64,000 nucleotides of DNA from Sphingomonas sabuli (GTDB lineage Bacteria; Pseudomonadota; Alphaproteobacteria; Sphingomonadales; Sphingomonadaceae), in contig NZ_CP060697.1 in NCBI RefSeq assembly GCF_014352855.1, positions 1,116,001 through 1,180,000 of the forward strand, given 5' to 3'. Below are positions 46,492 to 54,869 of the stretch, piece after piece (position 1 is the stretch's first letter; each line of letters starts with the position of its first letter). Below the pieces are notes generated by a model that saw only the letters and a list, made by a program, of their open reading frames with translations, had not been told where the DNA came from and did not search any database. A program made the translations under genes and the position numbers.

Positions 46492-46522
46492 GCAACCCCC
46501 TTGGTGGAGCGCAGCGTCTAAC

Positions 46523-46541
46523 GGTAATGAAAATCATTCGC
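46523..46541 (-). promoter_or_regulatory. Fur-box-like operator upstream of the TonB-dependent receptor
   Basis: The sequence TAATGAAAATCATT at 46525-46538 matches 13 of 14 central positions of the E. coli Fur consensus TAATGATAATCATT. It sits about 30 bp upstream of the receptor start at 46491, on the side from which it is transcribed. Confidence 0.7.
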
Positions 46542-46555
46542 AATAGCGAAAACTT

Positions 46556-49500
46556 TTACTCCGCAGCGAGCAGGGTTTCCGCCCCGCCGAGGTCCACGGA
46601 CACCAGCCGGCTGATACCTTTTTCGATCATCGTCACGCCGTAGAGCCGGTGCATGCGGCTCATCGTCACCGCGTTGTGGGTGACGATCAGATAGCGAGTG
46701 TCCGTTTCCCGCGTCATCCGCTCGAGCAGGTCGCAAAAGCGCTCGACGTTGGCGTCGTCGAGCGGCGCGTCGACTTCGTCCAGAACGCAGATCGGCGCCG
46801 GGTTGGTGAGGAACAGGGCGAAGATTAGCGCGATTGCGGTCAACGCCTGCTCGCCGCCCGACAGGAGGGTCAGCGCGGACAGCCGCTTGCCCGGCGGCTG
46901 GGCCATGATCTCCAGCCCGGCTTCCAGCGGGTCGTCGCTTTCGACCAGTTCGAGGTGCGCCTGCCCGCCTTCGAACAGCGTGGTGAACAGGCTGCGGAAG
47001 TGGTCGTTGACCTTTTCGAACGCCTCGAGCAGCCGCACGCGTCCTTCGCGGTTGAGGCTGCCGATCGATCCGCGCAGCCGATGGATCGCCTGGGTCAATT
47101 CCTCGGCTTCCTCGGCTCCGCGCAGGCGGTCGGCCTCGATTTCCGCCAGTTCCTGTTCAGCGACCAGGTTCACCGGCCCGATGCGGTCGCGGTCGGCGGT
47201 CAGCTTCTCGAGCGTCGCCGACTCGGCATCCGGGTCGGGCGTTTCCGCCGGGTCGAAACCCATCGCCTCGGGCAGCCGCTGCGGCACGCATTCGAACTTC
47301 TCGAGGCAGATGCGAGCGTATTCGTTGCGGCGCGCCTCCTGCGCTTCCGACCGCGCCTGCGCGGCCGCGCGCCGTTCGCGCGCAGTCGCCGACGATTCCG
47401 ACGCCGCGTTCACCGCCGCAGAAGCCTCGGCGACCATGCTTTCGGTCTCGCGCTCGGCTGTCGCCGCGTCCGCGACGACGGCCTCGCTCCCAGCGCTCTG
47501 CCTCTCCAAATCGGCGACCTGGGCGTCGAGTGCGTCGGGTTCTTCGGCCAGCGCCGAGCGCTCCTCTCGCTGCTGCCCCAGCCGCTCGCGGCCTTGCTCC
47601 AACCGGCGTTCGGCATCGGCCAGCCTGCGCCTCCATTCGTCCTGCTCGCGGCCTGCCGCCCCATGCCGTTCGCGCGCCGCCGATTCCTCGCGCGCGCGGG
47701 TGGCGGCTTCGGCGCGCTTGTCGGCAACCGCCGAACCGGCGGCGCCCGCCGCTTCGCGCGCGCCTTCGACCTGTGCTTCGAGGTCGGCCGGATCGGGCAA
47801 GGCCGCAAGGGTCGCGTCCGCGCCCGCCACCGCTTCGGCCGCGGCCTTGGCCAGCGGAGCGAGATCGCCCAAGCGCTGGTCGAGCGCGCTGCGCTGCGCC
47901 TGCACGCGTTCGATCGCGGCGGCGGCGCTGTCGCCGGCCCGCTCGGCCTCGCGCAATTCCCGCTCGGCCGCCGTCACCGCGGCGCGAGCGCTTTCCGCTT
48001 CCTGGCGCAGCCGGTCGACGGCCTCTACCGCATCGCTTCGCCGGGTTTCGGCAGCCTCCAGCTTGCCGTCCAGGCCCGGCAATTGCCGCGCAAGCTCCGC
48101 CAGCCGGTTGGCGCGGATCAACCGTTCGGCAGCGGCAGCGCCGGCGCCTTCCGCAACGAAGCCGTCCCACCGCCGCATCCGCCCGTCGCGGGTCACCAAC
48201 CTTTGTCCGACCGCGAGCGCCTGGCCGGTGTCGGCGTCGGCGACGCCAACCTGCCGCAACCGGCGCGACAATTCGGCCGGCGCCTCGACATGGTCGGCGA
48301 GGCGGATCAAATCCTTGCCCAGCGCCGGATCGCCGGCCTGCGGCTCGCTACCCTGCCAGCGGCGCGACCCGTCCTCCCCGATATCCGCGTCGGCATCGTC
48401 GCCCAGCGCGGCGGCCAGCGCCTGCTCGAAACCCGGATCGGCGCGCAGCCTAGCCACGACCGAACCGCCGCCCTGTTGCAGCGCCCGCGACAGGGCATCG
48501 TGCTCGGCCCGAGCCGCCGACTGCGCAGCCCGCGCATTGGCCAGTTCGCTTTCCGCCGCGTCGCGATCGTCGGCCGCCTGGGTGCGCCCCGCCTCGGCCG
48601 CCTCGACCTGCTTTTCCGCCAGGGCGCGTGCCTTCTCTGCAGCGGTTGCGCGCGCGATCGCCTCGTCCCGTTGCCGTTCGTCATCGGAGCCGTCGGCAAG
48701 CGCAGCGAGCTGCTGCTTCAGCCGGTCGCGCTCGGTTTCGGTGCGTGACGCGTGGGCGCGCGCGGCTTCGACCGCGGCTTCCGCGACCCGCCGCTCGGCG
48801 CGCATCGCCGCCTGCCGGGCAAGCAGGTCGGCAAGCCCTGCCTCCGCCTGGCGTGACGTGTCTTCAAGCTCGGCCAGTTCCTTCGCCAGCCGCGTGGCTT
48901 CGCCCTCGCCGCCGGCCAGCCGCCGGTCGATGGTGGCGCGTTCCTCGTCCAGCTGCCCGATGGCCCGGGACGCATCCTCGCGCAGCGCTTCCTCCCGGCC
49001 GATATCGGTCGCGGTCGCGGACTCCAGCCGTTCCAGCTCGGCCATGCGCCGAGTGATCGTGTCGCGCCGCGCCCGCGCGGTCGCCAGTTGATGGGCGATT
49101 TCGCTCCCCCGCGCCCGCGCGTCGGCGGTCGCGCGTCGCCGCTCGTCGAGCCGCTTTTCGGCCAGCGCCTGCGCCATCCGCGCCTGCTCGATGGCGGTGC
49201 GCAGCTTGCCGACTTCGGCTTCGGCGGCGGCCGCTTCCTGCCGCGCCTCCTCGGCCGAATGGTCGGCTTCGACCCAGCGGGCGTGGACCAGGCGCGCTTC
49301 GACGCCGCGGATCCGGTCGGTCAGCGCACGATAGCGCTCCGCTGCCCGCGCTTGCCGCCGCAGGCTGGCCGCCCGCTGTTCCTGGTCGCTGAGCAGTTCC
49401 GACAGGCGAGCGAGATTCGCTTCGGCCGCGCGCAGTTTCTGTTCGGCATCCTTGCGCCGCGCATGCAGGCCGGAAATGCCCGCCGCCTCTTCCAGCAATT

Positions 49501-49963
49501 GCCGCCGCTCGACCGGCTTCGATGCGATGATCGACCCGACCTTGCCTTGGCTGACCAGCGCCGGGCTGTGCGCGCCGGTCGCGGCGTCGGCGAACAGAAG
49601 CGAGACATCCTTCGCGCGGACGTCGCGGCCGTCGATGCGATAGGCGGATCCCGCGCCCCGCTCAATCCGGCGGGTGACTTCCCCCTCGCCGCCGTCCTCA
49701 CCGTCGCGGTCGAGCAGGATCGACACTTCGGCGAAGTCGCGCGGCGGGCGGGTGGCGGTGCCGGCGAAGATGACATCTTCCATTCCGCCGCCGCGAAGCG
49801 ACTTCGGGCTGCCTTCGCCCATCACCCAGCGGATGGCTTCGAGGAGGTTGGACTTGCCGCACCCGTTGGGCCCGACCACGCCGGTCAGGCCGGGCTCGAT
49901 GCGAAGCTCCGTCGGTTCGACGAAGCTCTTGAACCCGCTGAGCTTCAGCCTCCGGATGCGCAA
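46556..49963 (-). CDS. smc: Chromosome segregation protein SMC
   Basis: The 1135-residue SMC ATPase organises and condenses the chromosome with ScpA and ScpB. Visible features are Walker A GPNGCGKSN near residues 32-40, two long Arg/Ala/Glu-rich coiled coils, a globular hinge around 480-620, the ABC signature LSGGEQALTAIAL near 1031-1043 and Walker B ICVLDEVDAPLDDANV. TTG start with GAGGAG upstream. High GC gives a long open frame on the opposite strand, which is not a gene. Confidence 0.97.
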   Translation of the reverse strand: MRIRRLKLSGFKSFVEPTELRIEPGLTGVVGPNGCGKSNLLEAIRWVMGEGSPKSLRGGGMEDVIFAGTATRPPRDFAEVSILLDRDGEDGGEGEVTRRIERGAGSAYRIDGRDVRAKDVSLLFADAATGAHSPALVSQGKVGSIIASKPVERRQLLEEAAGISGLHARRKDAEQKLRAAEANLARLSELLSDQEQRAASLRRQARAAERYRALTDRIRGVEARLVHARWVEADHSAEEARQEAAAAEAEVGKLRTAIEQARMAQALAEKRLDERRRATADARARGSEIAHQLATARARRDTITRRMAELERLESATATDIGREEALREDASRAIGQLDEERATIDRRLAGGEGEATRLAKELAELEDTSRQAEAGLADLLARQAAMRAERRVAEAAVEAARAHASRTETERDRLKQQLAALADGSDDERQRDEAIARATAAEKARALAEKQVEAAEAGRTQAADDRDAAESELANARAAQSAARAEHDALSRALQQGGGSVVARLRADPGFEQALAAALGDDADADIGEDGSRRWQGSEPQAGDPALGKDLIRLADHVEAPAELSRRLRQVGVADADTGQALAVGQRLVTRDGRMRRWDGFVAEGAGAAAAERLIRANRLAELARQLPGLDGKLEAAETRRSDAVEAVDRLRQEAESARAAVTAAERELREAERAGDSAAAAIERVQAQRSALDQRLGDLAPLAKAAAEAVAGADATLAALPDPADLEAQVEGAREAAGAAGSAVADKRAEAATRAREESAARERHGAAGREQDEWRRRLADAERRLEQGRERLGQQREERSALAEEPDALDAQVADLERQSAGSEAVVADAATAERETESMVAEASAAVNAASESSATARERRAAAQARSEAQEARRNEYARICLEKFECVPQRLPEAMGFDPAETPDPDAESATLEKLTADRDRIGPVNLVAEQELAEIEADRLRGAEEAEELTQAIHRLRGSIGSLNREGRVRLLEAFEKVNDHFRSLFTTLFEGGQAHLELVESDDPLEAGLEIMAQPPGKRLSALTLLSGGEQALTAIALIFALFLTNPAPICVLDEVDAPLDDANVERFCDLLERMTRETDTRYLIVTHNAVTMSRMHRLYGVTMIEKGISRLVSVDLGGAETLLAAE

Positions 49964-49988
49964 GGCGCGCTCCTCCCCTCGCTACGCT

Positions 49989-50753
49989 TTAGCTGCCGAC
50001 CGCAGCCTTCAACTGCGGTTCCAGCTTTTCCCAGGTCGCGGTGGCGTCGAGTAGCTTGCCGTTGAGCACGAAGCTCGGCGTGCCCTTGAAATCGGGGTAC
50101 TGGCTGGCGACGTCGCTGTTCATCTGGACCAGCTGATTTACCCCAGTCTGGTCGGTCAGGCATTGCGTGCTCTTGGCCGTCGGTACGCCGCGCTGCGCCG
50201 CCCACTTCTGCAGGTCGGCAAGCTTGGCGACTTCAAGGAACTGCTTGTCCGGGCCAAGGGCGGTGACCGCCTGCAGCTGCGCTTCCGGCGCCGACTGCAG
50301 CCTGTCGATCCATTCGCGCTGGTCGCTGTAGAGTGCCCGGGTCAGCGGGAAAAAGGTCTTCGCGCCGTTGCAGCGCGCGATCAGCGATGCGGCGATGTCG
50401 AACGGATCGCGCACGAAGTTGCGGAATTCCCAGCTCACCTGGCCGGTCTTCACATATTTCTGGACCAGCGCCGCGCCAGCGGTTTCCTCGAACTCGGCAC
50501 AGTGCGGGCAGGTCATCGAGCCAAGCTCGACCAGTTTCGCCTTGGCGTTGGGATTGCCCATCACGAACCCGCCCTGCGGGGTCGCGCGGACGACCTGCGA
50601 CCAGTCGCCGTTGGCCGGCGGCGTCACCGCTTCGCCGGCGACCGCGCCGGCATCGGCCGACGTCGCGGCCGCGCTGTTGCTGCCGCCTTCGGCGTTGCAC
50701 CCGCTGCTGGCCAGGGCCGCCGCCGCGGCAAGGAATAGAGAGCTGCGCTTCAT
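49989..50753 (-). CDS. DsbA-family thiol:disulfide oxidoreductase, lipoprotein
   Basis: The 254-residue protein has a lipoprotein-like signal with LASSGC (Cys19), an Ala/Ser/Gly-rich linker, and a DsbA-type thioredoxin domain with the CPHC active site at 82-85 (GSMTCPHCAEFEET) and the cis-Pro loop FKGTPSFVLNGK. It should oxidise or isomerise disulfides in periplasmic proteins. Its ATG overlaps the dciA stop (ATGA), and smc follows 25 bp downstream. Confidence 0.92.
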   Translation of the reverse strand: MKRSSLFLAAAAALASSGCNAEGGSNSAAATSADAGAVAGEAVTPPANGDWSQVVRATPQGGFVMGNPNAKAKLVELGSMTCPHCAEFEETAGAALVQKYVKTGQVSWEFRNFVRDPFDIAASLIARCNGAKTFFPLTRALYSDQREWIDRLQSAPEAQLQAVTALGPDKQFLEVAKLADLQKWAAQRGVPTAKSTQCLTDQTGVNQLVQMNSDVASQYPDFKGTPSFVLNGKLLDATATWEKLEPQLKAAVGS

Positions 50754-51310
50754 TTGATCACTCCGCTTATTGGGATCGGGATCGATTCGGGGGAAACGAC
50801 CTTGGCCGGGCCATCGCTTGCCTCGATGCGGGCCGCAAGGGCCTCTAGGCAGGCGCGAAGCTCCGGATCGGCGATTTCCCGCAACCCCTCTCCAATCTCG
50901 TTCGGCACCGGGCGAAGCTCGGGTCGCTCCACCTTGGCCGGGCGCGCCACTGGCGCACCCTGCCTGAATGAAAGCTTGGCGACCGCCGAATAGCCGAAGA
51001 AGCGGTTGACCCGCTCGACGATCACCGGCGCCAGATGTTGCATCAGCGGCGCATGCGCGCCCTGGACGACGATGCTGAGCACGCCGCCCGACTTTCGCCC
51101 GGCCGGGAAACGGATCGATTCCGGCGAGGAGACCCGGGCATAGCGGTCGCCGACGATTTCCGGCCAGCGGCTGACCACCGACGCCTGGATGAAGCCGAAG
51201 CGGCGGAAGGCCGGGCCGCCGGCATTGCCGATCAACTCCCCGGCCGAGCGCGCACGCCGATGGCGCGGCGCGTCCTCCTTGTCAGCTTTTCCCACCCGCA
51301 TCTTCGCCAT
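50750..51310 (-). CDS. dciA: DciA-like (DUF721) protein
   Basis: The 186-residue protein contains the DUF721 core SAGELIGNAGGPAFRRFGF followed by IQASVVSRWPEIVGDRYAR and GVLSIVVQGAHAPLMQHLAP, ending in a less conserved C-terminus. DciA proteins load the replicative helicase DnaB in bacteria lacking DnaC. The frame is open far upstream, but that part is antisense to mutY; ATG at 51310 or 51301 fits the family start. Divergent from mutY across about 27 bp. Confidence 0.85.
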   Translation of the reverse strand: MAKMRVGKADKEDAPRHRRARSAGELIGNAGGPAFRRFGFIQASVVSRWPEIVGDRYARVSSPESIRFPAGRKSGGVLSIVVQGAHAPLMQHLAPVIVERVNRFFGYSAVAKLSFRQGAPVARPAKVERPELRPVPNEIGEGLREIADPELRACLEALAARIEASDGPAKVVSPESIPIPISGVIK

Positions 51311-51337
51311 TTGTACCGACCATGCCATAGGGCGCCG

Positions 51338-52336
51338 ATGCGCGCCAATCTCAGCGACCGGCTGCTCCAACATTATGTGGATAAGTGCCGGGCGCTGCCG
51401 TGGCGCTCCCCGCCCGGTTCGCCACCGCCAGACTCCTACAGGGTCTGGCTGAGCGAGGTGATGCTGCAGCAGACGACGGTGGCGGCCGTGACACCGCGCT
51501 TCGAACGCTTTCTGGCCCGCTGGCCAACGGTGGAAGCGTTGGCGGCCGCCCTTGACGAGGACGTTCTCGCCGAATGGGCCGGCCTTGGCTATTACGCCCG
51601 CGCCCGCAATCTCATTGCCTGCGCCCGCGAAGTGGCAGCGCGAGGCGGCTTTCCGACGACCGAAGCCGGACTGCGCGCGCTGCCCGGGATCGGCGACTAC
51701 ACCGCCGCGGCGATTGCCGCGATCGCGTTCGGCGCCCACGCAGTGGTCATTGATGCCAACGTCGAACGCGTGACCTGCCGGCTGTTCGCGCTGGCCGCGC
51801 CGACCAGGGGCGACCTGCGTGCTGCCGTCGCCTCGATCACTCCCGCCGAACGGGCCGGCGACTTTGCACAGGCAATGATGGACCTTGGCGCCACCATCTG
51901 CCGCCCGCGCGCGCCGCTGTGCGATTCATGCCCGCTCCGCGACGACTGCCGCGCCTTCGCCAGCGGCAACCCCGAACGATTTCCGGCGCCGAAGGCCAAG
52001 GCCGCCAAACCTGTCCGCCACGGCGTCGCCCAGTGGATCGAACGAGACGGAGCGATCTGGCTGGTGCGGCGGCCGACCAAGGGACTGCTCGGCGGGATGG
52101 CGGCGCTGCCCGGTCCAGTATGGACCGCGGAGCGGCAGGCGAACGCGCCCGAGCTTGCCCGCGTCCGCCATGTCTTCACCCATTTCGCGCTGGAACTGGC
52201 CGTGGTCGCAGCCGCGGATCCGGTTGGCGAGGGCTGGTGGCAGCCGTTCGACACGTTGGCCGACGCCGGGCTGCCGACCCTGTACCGCCGCGCCGTCGAC
52301 GCGGTGCTGACCGAACGAGGCCGGATTGCAGCCTGA
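51338..52336 (+). CDS. mutY: A/G-specific adenine glycosylase
   Basis: MutY removes adenine paired with 8-oxoguanine. The 332-residue protein has LSEVMLQQT (catalytic Glu), helix-hairpin-helix LRALPGIGDYTAAAI near residue 115 with the later VIDANVERV Asp, and the iron-sulfur cluster cysteines C-x6-C-x2-C-x5-C in CRPRAPLCDSCPLRDDC. The C-terminal NUDIX-like MutT domain with VRRPTKGLLGGMAALPG recognises 8-oxoG. It overlaps nudC by 11 bp. Confidence 0.95.
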   Translation: MRANLSDRLLQHYVDKCRALPWRSPPGSPPPDSYRVWLSEVMLQQTTVAAVTPRFERFLARWPTVEALAAALDEDVLAEWAGLGYYARARNLIACAREVAARGGFPTTEAGLRALPGIGDYTAAAIAAIAFGAHAVVIDANVERVTCRLFALAAPTRGDLRAAVASITPAERAGDFAQAMMDLGATICRPRAPLCDSCPLRDDCRAFASGNPERFPAPKAKAAKPVRHGVAQWIERDGAIWLVRRPTKGLLGGMAALPGPVWTAERQANAPELARVRHVFTHFALELAVVAAADPVGEGWWQPFDTLADAGLPTLYRRAVDAVLTERGRIAA

Positions 52337-53171
52337 CGTTTTCTTCGCCGGCGCAGGTCTGGACCGGGCCGACGCCGCGCGGGCCGATGCGGAATTGCTC
52401 TCCAGCTATGCCCGAAGCCCGCTCGCCGCCGAACTGGTGTGGGCCGATGGCTTGCCTGCCGTGTCGCAAGGCGGCGACCTGCTGTGGCAGCCGGTCGGCG
52501 ATGGCGCGCTGTTCCTTGGCCTTGACGGCGACCGGCCGCGCTTTTCCCCGCTGCAGGCCACGGTCGGCGGCTGGCCGGCGGTGATGCCGCTGGTCGGTTG
52601 CCTGTCGCCGGCGCAGGCCCCGATCTTCGCCGCGGCGATGAGCCTTGCCCGCTGGCATTCGACGCATGGCTTTTGTGCCAATTGCGGCGCGCCCAGCGAC
52701 CTCGTCCGCGGCGGCTGGTCGCGACGCTGCGGCACGTGCGGCACCGAACATTATCCGCGCGTCGATCCGGTCGCGATCATGCTGGTCGAACATGACGGCC
52801 GCCTGTTGCTCGGCCGGTCGCACTATTATTCGCCGGGCCGCTATTCGGCGCTGGCCGGCTTCGTCGAGGTCGGCGAATCGCTGGAAGACGCGGTGGCCCG
52901 CGAAGTGCTGGAGGAAGCAGGCGTCGTGGTGACCGACGTGGCATATGTCGCGAGCCAGCCATGGCCCTTCCCGTCGTCGCTGATGATCGGTTGCCGCGCG
53001 AGTGCGCTGGACGACCGATTGACCATCGATCGCACCGAACTGGACGACGCGCGCTGGTTCACTCGGGCAGAGGTCGCGGCGGCCGTGGCCGGCGCCGACG
53101 AGGCGCCTTTCGGCCCGCCGCCGCCCTTTGCGATCGCCCGCAGCCTGCTCGAACACTGGCTCACCGCTTGA
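52326..53171 (+). CDS. nudC: NAD(+) diphosphatase / NAD-capped RNA decapping hydrolase
   Basis: The 281-residue Nudix enzyme hydrolyses NAD(H) to NMN and AMP and can decap NAD-RNA. Features are the zinc-binding cysteines CANCG and CGTCG, the Nudix box GFVEVGESLEDAVAREVLEE (about residues 178-197), and the NudC-specific SQPWPFPSSLM motif. TTG start inside the end of mutY. Confidence 0.95.
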   Translation: MQPDVFFAGAGLDRADAARADAELLSSYARSPLAAELVWADGLPAVSQGGDLLWQPVGDGALFLGLDGDRPRFSPLQATVGGWPAVMPLVGCLSPAQAPIFAAAMSLARWHSTHGFCANCGAPSDLVRGGWSRRCGTCGTEHYPRVDPVAIMLVEHDGRLLLGRSHYYSPGRYSALAGFVEVGESLEDAVAREVLEEAGVVVTDVAYVASQPWPFPSSLMIGCRASALDDRLTIDRTELDDARWFTRAEVAAAVAGADEAPFGPPPPFAIARSLLEHWLTA

Positions 53172-53241
53172 ACAAGCCACGGCGTCCCCTTAAAGGGTCG
53201 CCCAAATTCCACGCTTTCGGCAATCCGCCGCAGGGGACTCA

Positions 53242-53925
53242 ATGGACGACCGCTTCAACACAATGGCCGGCTGGGTGCTGGCTGCAGGAATCGTCGCACT
53301 GGGCGGCTCGATCGTCGCTGGGGAAGTGTTCCATTCCGAACGGCCCGAGAAGATGGGCTATCCGATCGAAGGTGTCGTCGAGGAAGGCGAAGGCGGGGGC
53401 GAAGCGGAAAAGCCGATCGCTTTCTACCTGGCATCGGCCGACGCCGCGCAGGGCGAACAGGTGTTCAAAAAGTGCGCTGCTTGCCACAACGCCGACAACG
53501 GCGGCGCCAACGCGCTCGGCCCCAACCTGTGGGGCGTGCTCGGCGAGCCGGTCGGCAAGGGCAAGGGCTTCGCCTTTTCCGAAGCGCTGGCCAGCAAGGG
53601 CGGTACCTGGAACTGGGACAATATGAGCGCGTGGCTGAAGAGCCCGAAGAGCTTTGCGCCCGGCACCAAGATGACCTTCGCGGGCTTGAGCAAGCCGGAA
53701 GACCGCGCCGCGATCCTGCTGTACCTCAACCAGCAAAGCAGCAGCCCGCAGCCGGTCCCGGCAGCGCCGGCCGAAGCCGCCGCCCCGGCGGAAGGCGAAG
53801 CGGCCGCAGCCGAAAACGCTGCCGAAGCGACCTCGAACGGCGCGCAAAAGGCGGAAGACGAGCCGGTGCTCAACAACCCCGCCGCCGATCCCAAGGGCAA
53901 TGGCGAGGCCGCTCCGCAGGACTAA
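53242..53925 (+). CDS. Membrane-anchored c-type cytochrome
   Basis: The 227-residue protein has an N-terminal signal-anchor (NTMAGWVLAAGIVALGGSIVA), a class I cytochrome c domain with the haem-binding CAACH at 78-82, GPNLWGVLGEPVGKGKGFAFS, and the distal Met ligand in APGTKMTFAGL. A C-terminal Ala/Pro/Glu-rich tail of about 65 residues is probably disordered. It resembles CycM-type membrane cytochromes passing electrons to terminal oxidases. Confidence 0.93.
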   Translation: MDDRFNTMAGWVLAAGIVALGGSIVAGEVFHSERPEKMGYPIEGVVEEGEGGGEAEKPIAFYLASADAAQGEQVFKKCAACHNADNGGANALGPNLWGVLGEPVGKGKGFAFSEALASKGGTWNWDNMSAWLKSPKSFAPGTKMTFAGLSKPEDRAAILLYLNQQSSSPQPVPAAPAEAAAPAEGEAAAAENAAEATSNGAQKAEDEPVLNNPAADPKGNGEAAPQD

Positions 53926-53934
53926 GCCCCGCGC

Positions 53935-54831
53935 TTATTCGGGCGGCGACGTCTGCTGCGGTTCCGGGTGCGGATCGCGCTCGTAATATTTGACGACATA
54001 CTCCCACGCTTCCTGCGGGTCTTCGACCCAATGGATCAGCTCGAGGTCGTGGGGAGAAATCGTCCCTTCCTCGACCAGCGCGTCGAAATCGACCACGCGA
54101 GTCCAGAAGTCGCGGCCGAACAGCAGGATCGGTAGAGGGCGGACCTTGCCCGTCTGGACCAATGTCAGCAGCTCGAAAAATTCGTCGAAGGTGCCGAACC
54201 CCCCGGGGAACACGGCCACCGCGCGGGCGCGCAGCAGGAAATGCATCTTGCGCAGCGCGAAATAGTGAAACTGGAAGCTCAGTTCCGGCGTGACGAAGCG
54301 GTTGGGCAATTGTTCGTGGGCCAACACGATGTTGAGTCCGATCGTGTCCTTGCCTTCCTGCCACGCGCCGCGATTGGCGCCTTCCATGATCGACGGCCCG
54401 CCGCCCGAACAGACGACAAAATGACGCTGTCCGTCCTCGTCGCAATCGCAGGTGCTGGCGAGCCGCGCCAATTCCTGCGCCGCGACGACGTAGCGGGATT
54501 TTTCCTTGAGCCTCTCGGCGATCCGTCGTTGCTCGTCATTGGTTGCGGTCGCCACCAACTGGTCGGCCTGGTCCGGCCACGGGATTCGCGCCGAACCGTA
54601 AAAGACGAAGGTCGAAGCGATATTCGCTTCCTTGAGCAGCAGTTCGGGCTTCAGCAGTTCAAGCTGGAAACGGACCGGGCGCAGGTCCTCGCGCAACAGG
54701 AATTCCATGTCCTGGAACGCCAGCTTGTAAGCCTCGCTTTCCGTTTGCGGGATCGAGGGGACATGCGCCGCCGCCTCTGCGTCGACCTTGGAGGATGGAA
54801 AAATGCGCTTGGGGGGTACCGGATCGTCCAT
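53935..54831 (-). CDS. LOG/TIGR00730 family Rossmann-fold protein
   Basis: The 298-residue protein carries FVVCSGGGPSIMEGANRGA and the LOG motif VFPGGFGTFDEFFELLTLVQ. The family includes phosphoribohydrolases that act on cytokinin riboside or other nucleotide monophosphates; some are misnamed lysine decarboxylases. This longer version with about 85 N-terminal residues belongs to a bacterial branch of unknown substrate. It is convergent with the cytochrome gene with a nine-base gap. Confidence 0.9.
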   Translation of the reverse strand: MDDPVPPKRIFPSSKVDAEAAAHVPSIPQTESEAYKLAFQDMEFLLREDLRPVRFQLELLKPELLLKEANIASTFVFYGSARIPWPDQADQLVATATNDEQRRIAERLKEKSRYVVAAQELARLASTCDCDEDGQRHFVVCSGGGPSIMEGANRGAWQEGKDTIGLNIVLAHEQLPNRFVTPELSFQFHYFALRKMHFLLRARAVAVFPGGFGTFDEFFELLTLVQTGKVRPLPILLFGRDFWTRVVDFDALVEEGTISPHDLELIHWVEDPQEAWEYVVKYYERDPHPEPQQTSPPE

Positions 54832-54869
54832 GCCCCGCCTCTAGCGGAGCCGCCCCGATACCCCAAGCA

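Noticed and set aside
44251..46521. Plus-strand open frame opposite the siderophore receptor
   Set aside because: Antisense shadow with no domain; the receptor has all plug and barrel signatures.
46698..49091. Long open frame of about 800 codons opposite smc
   Set aside because: It is a high-GC mirror of the SMC coiled coil: Ser/Arg/Ala-rich, no domain, no ribosome site, and fully antisense to a certain gene.
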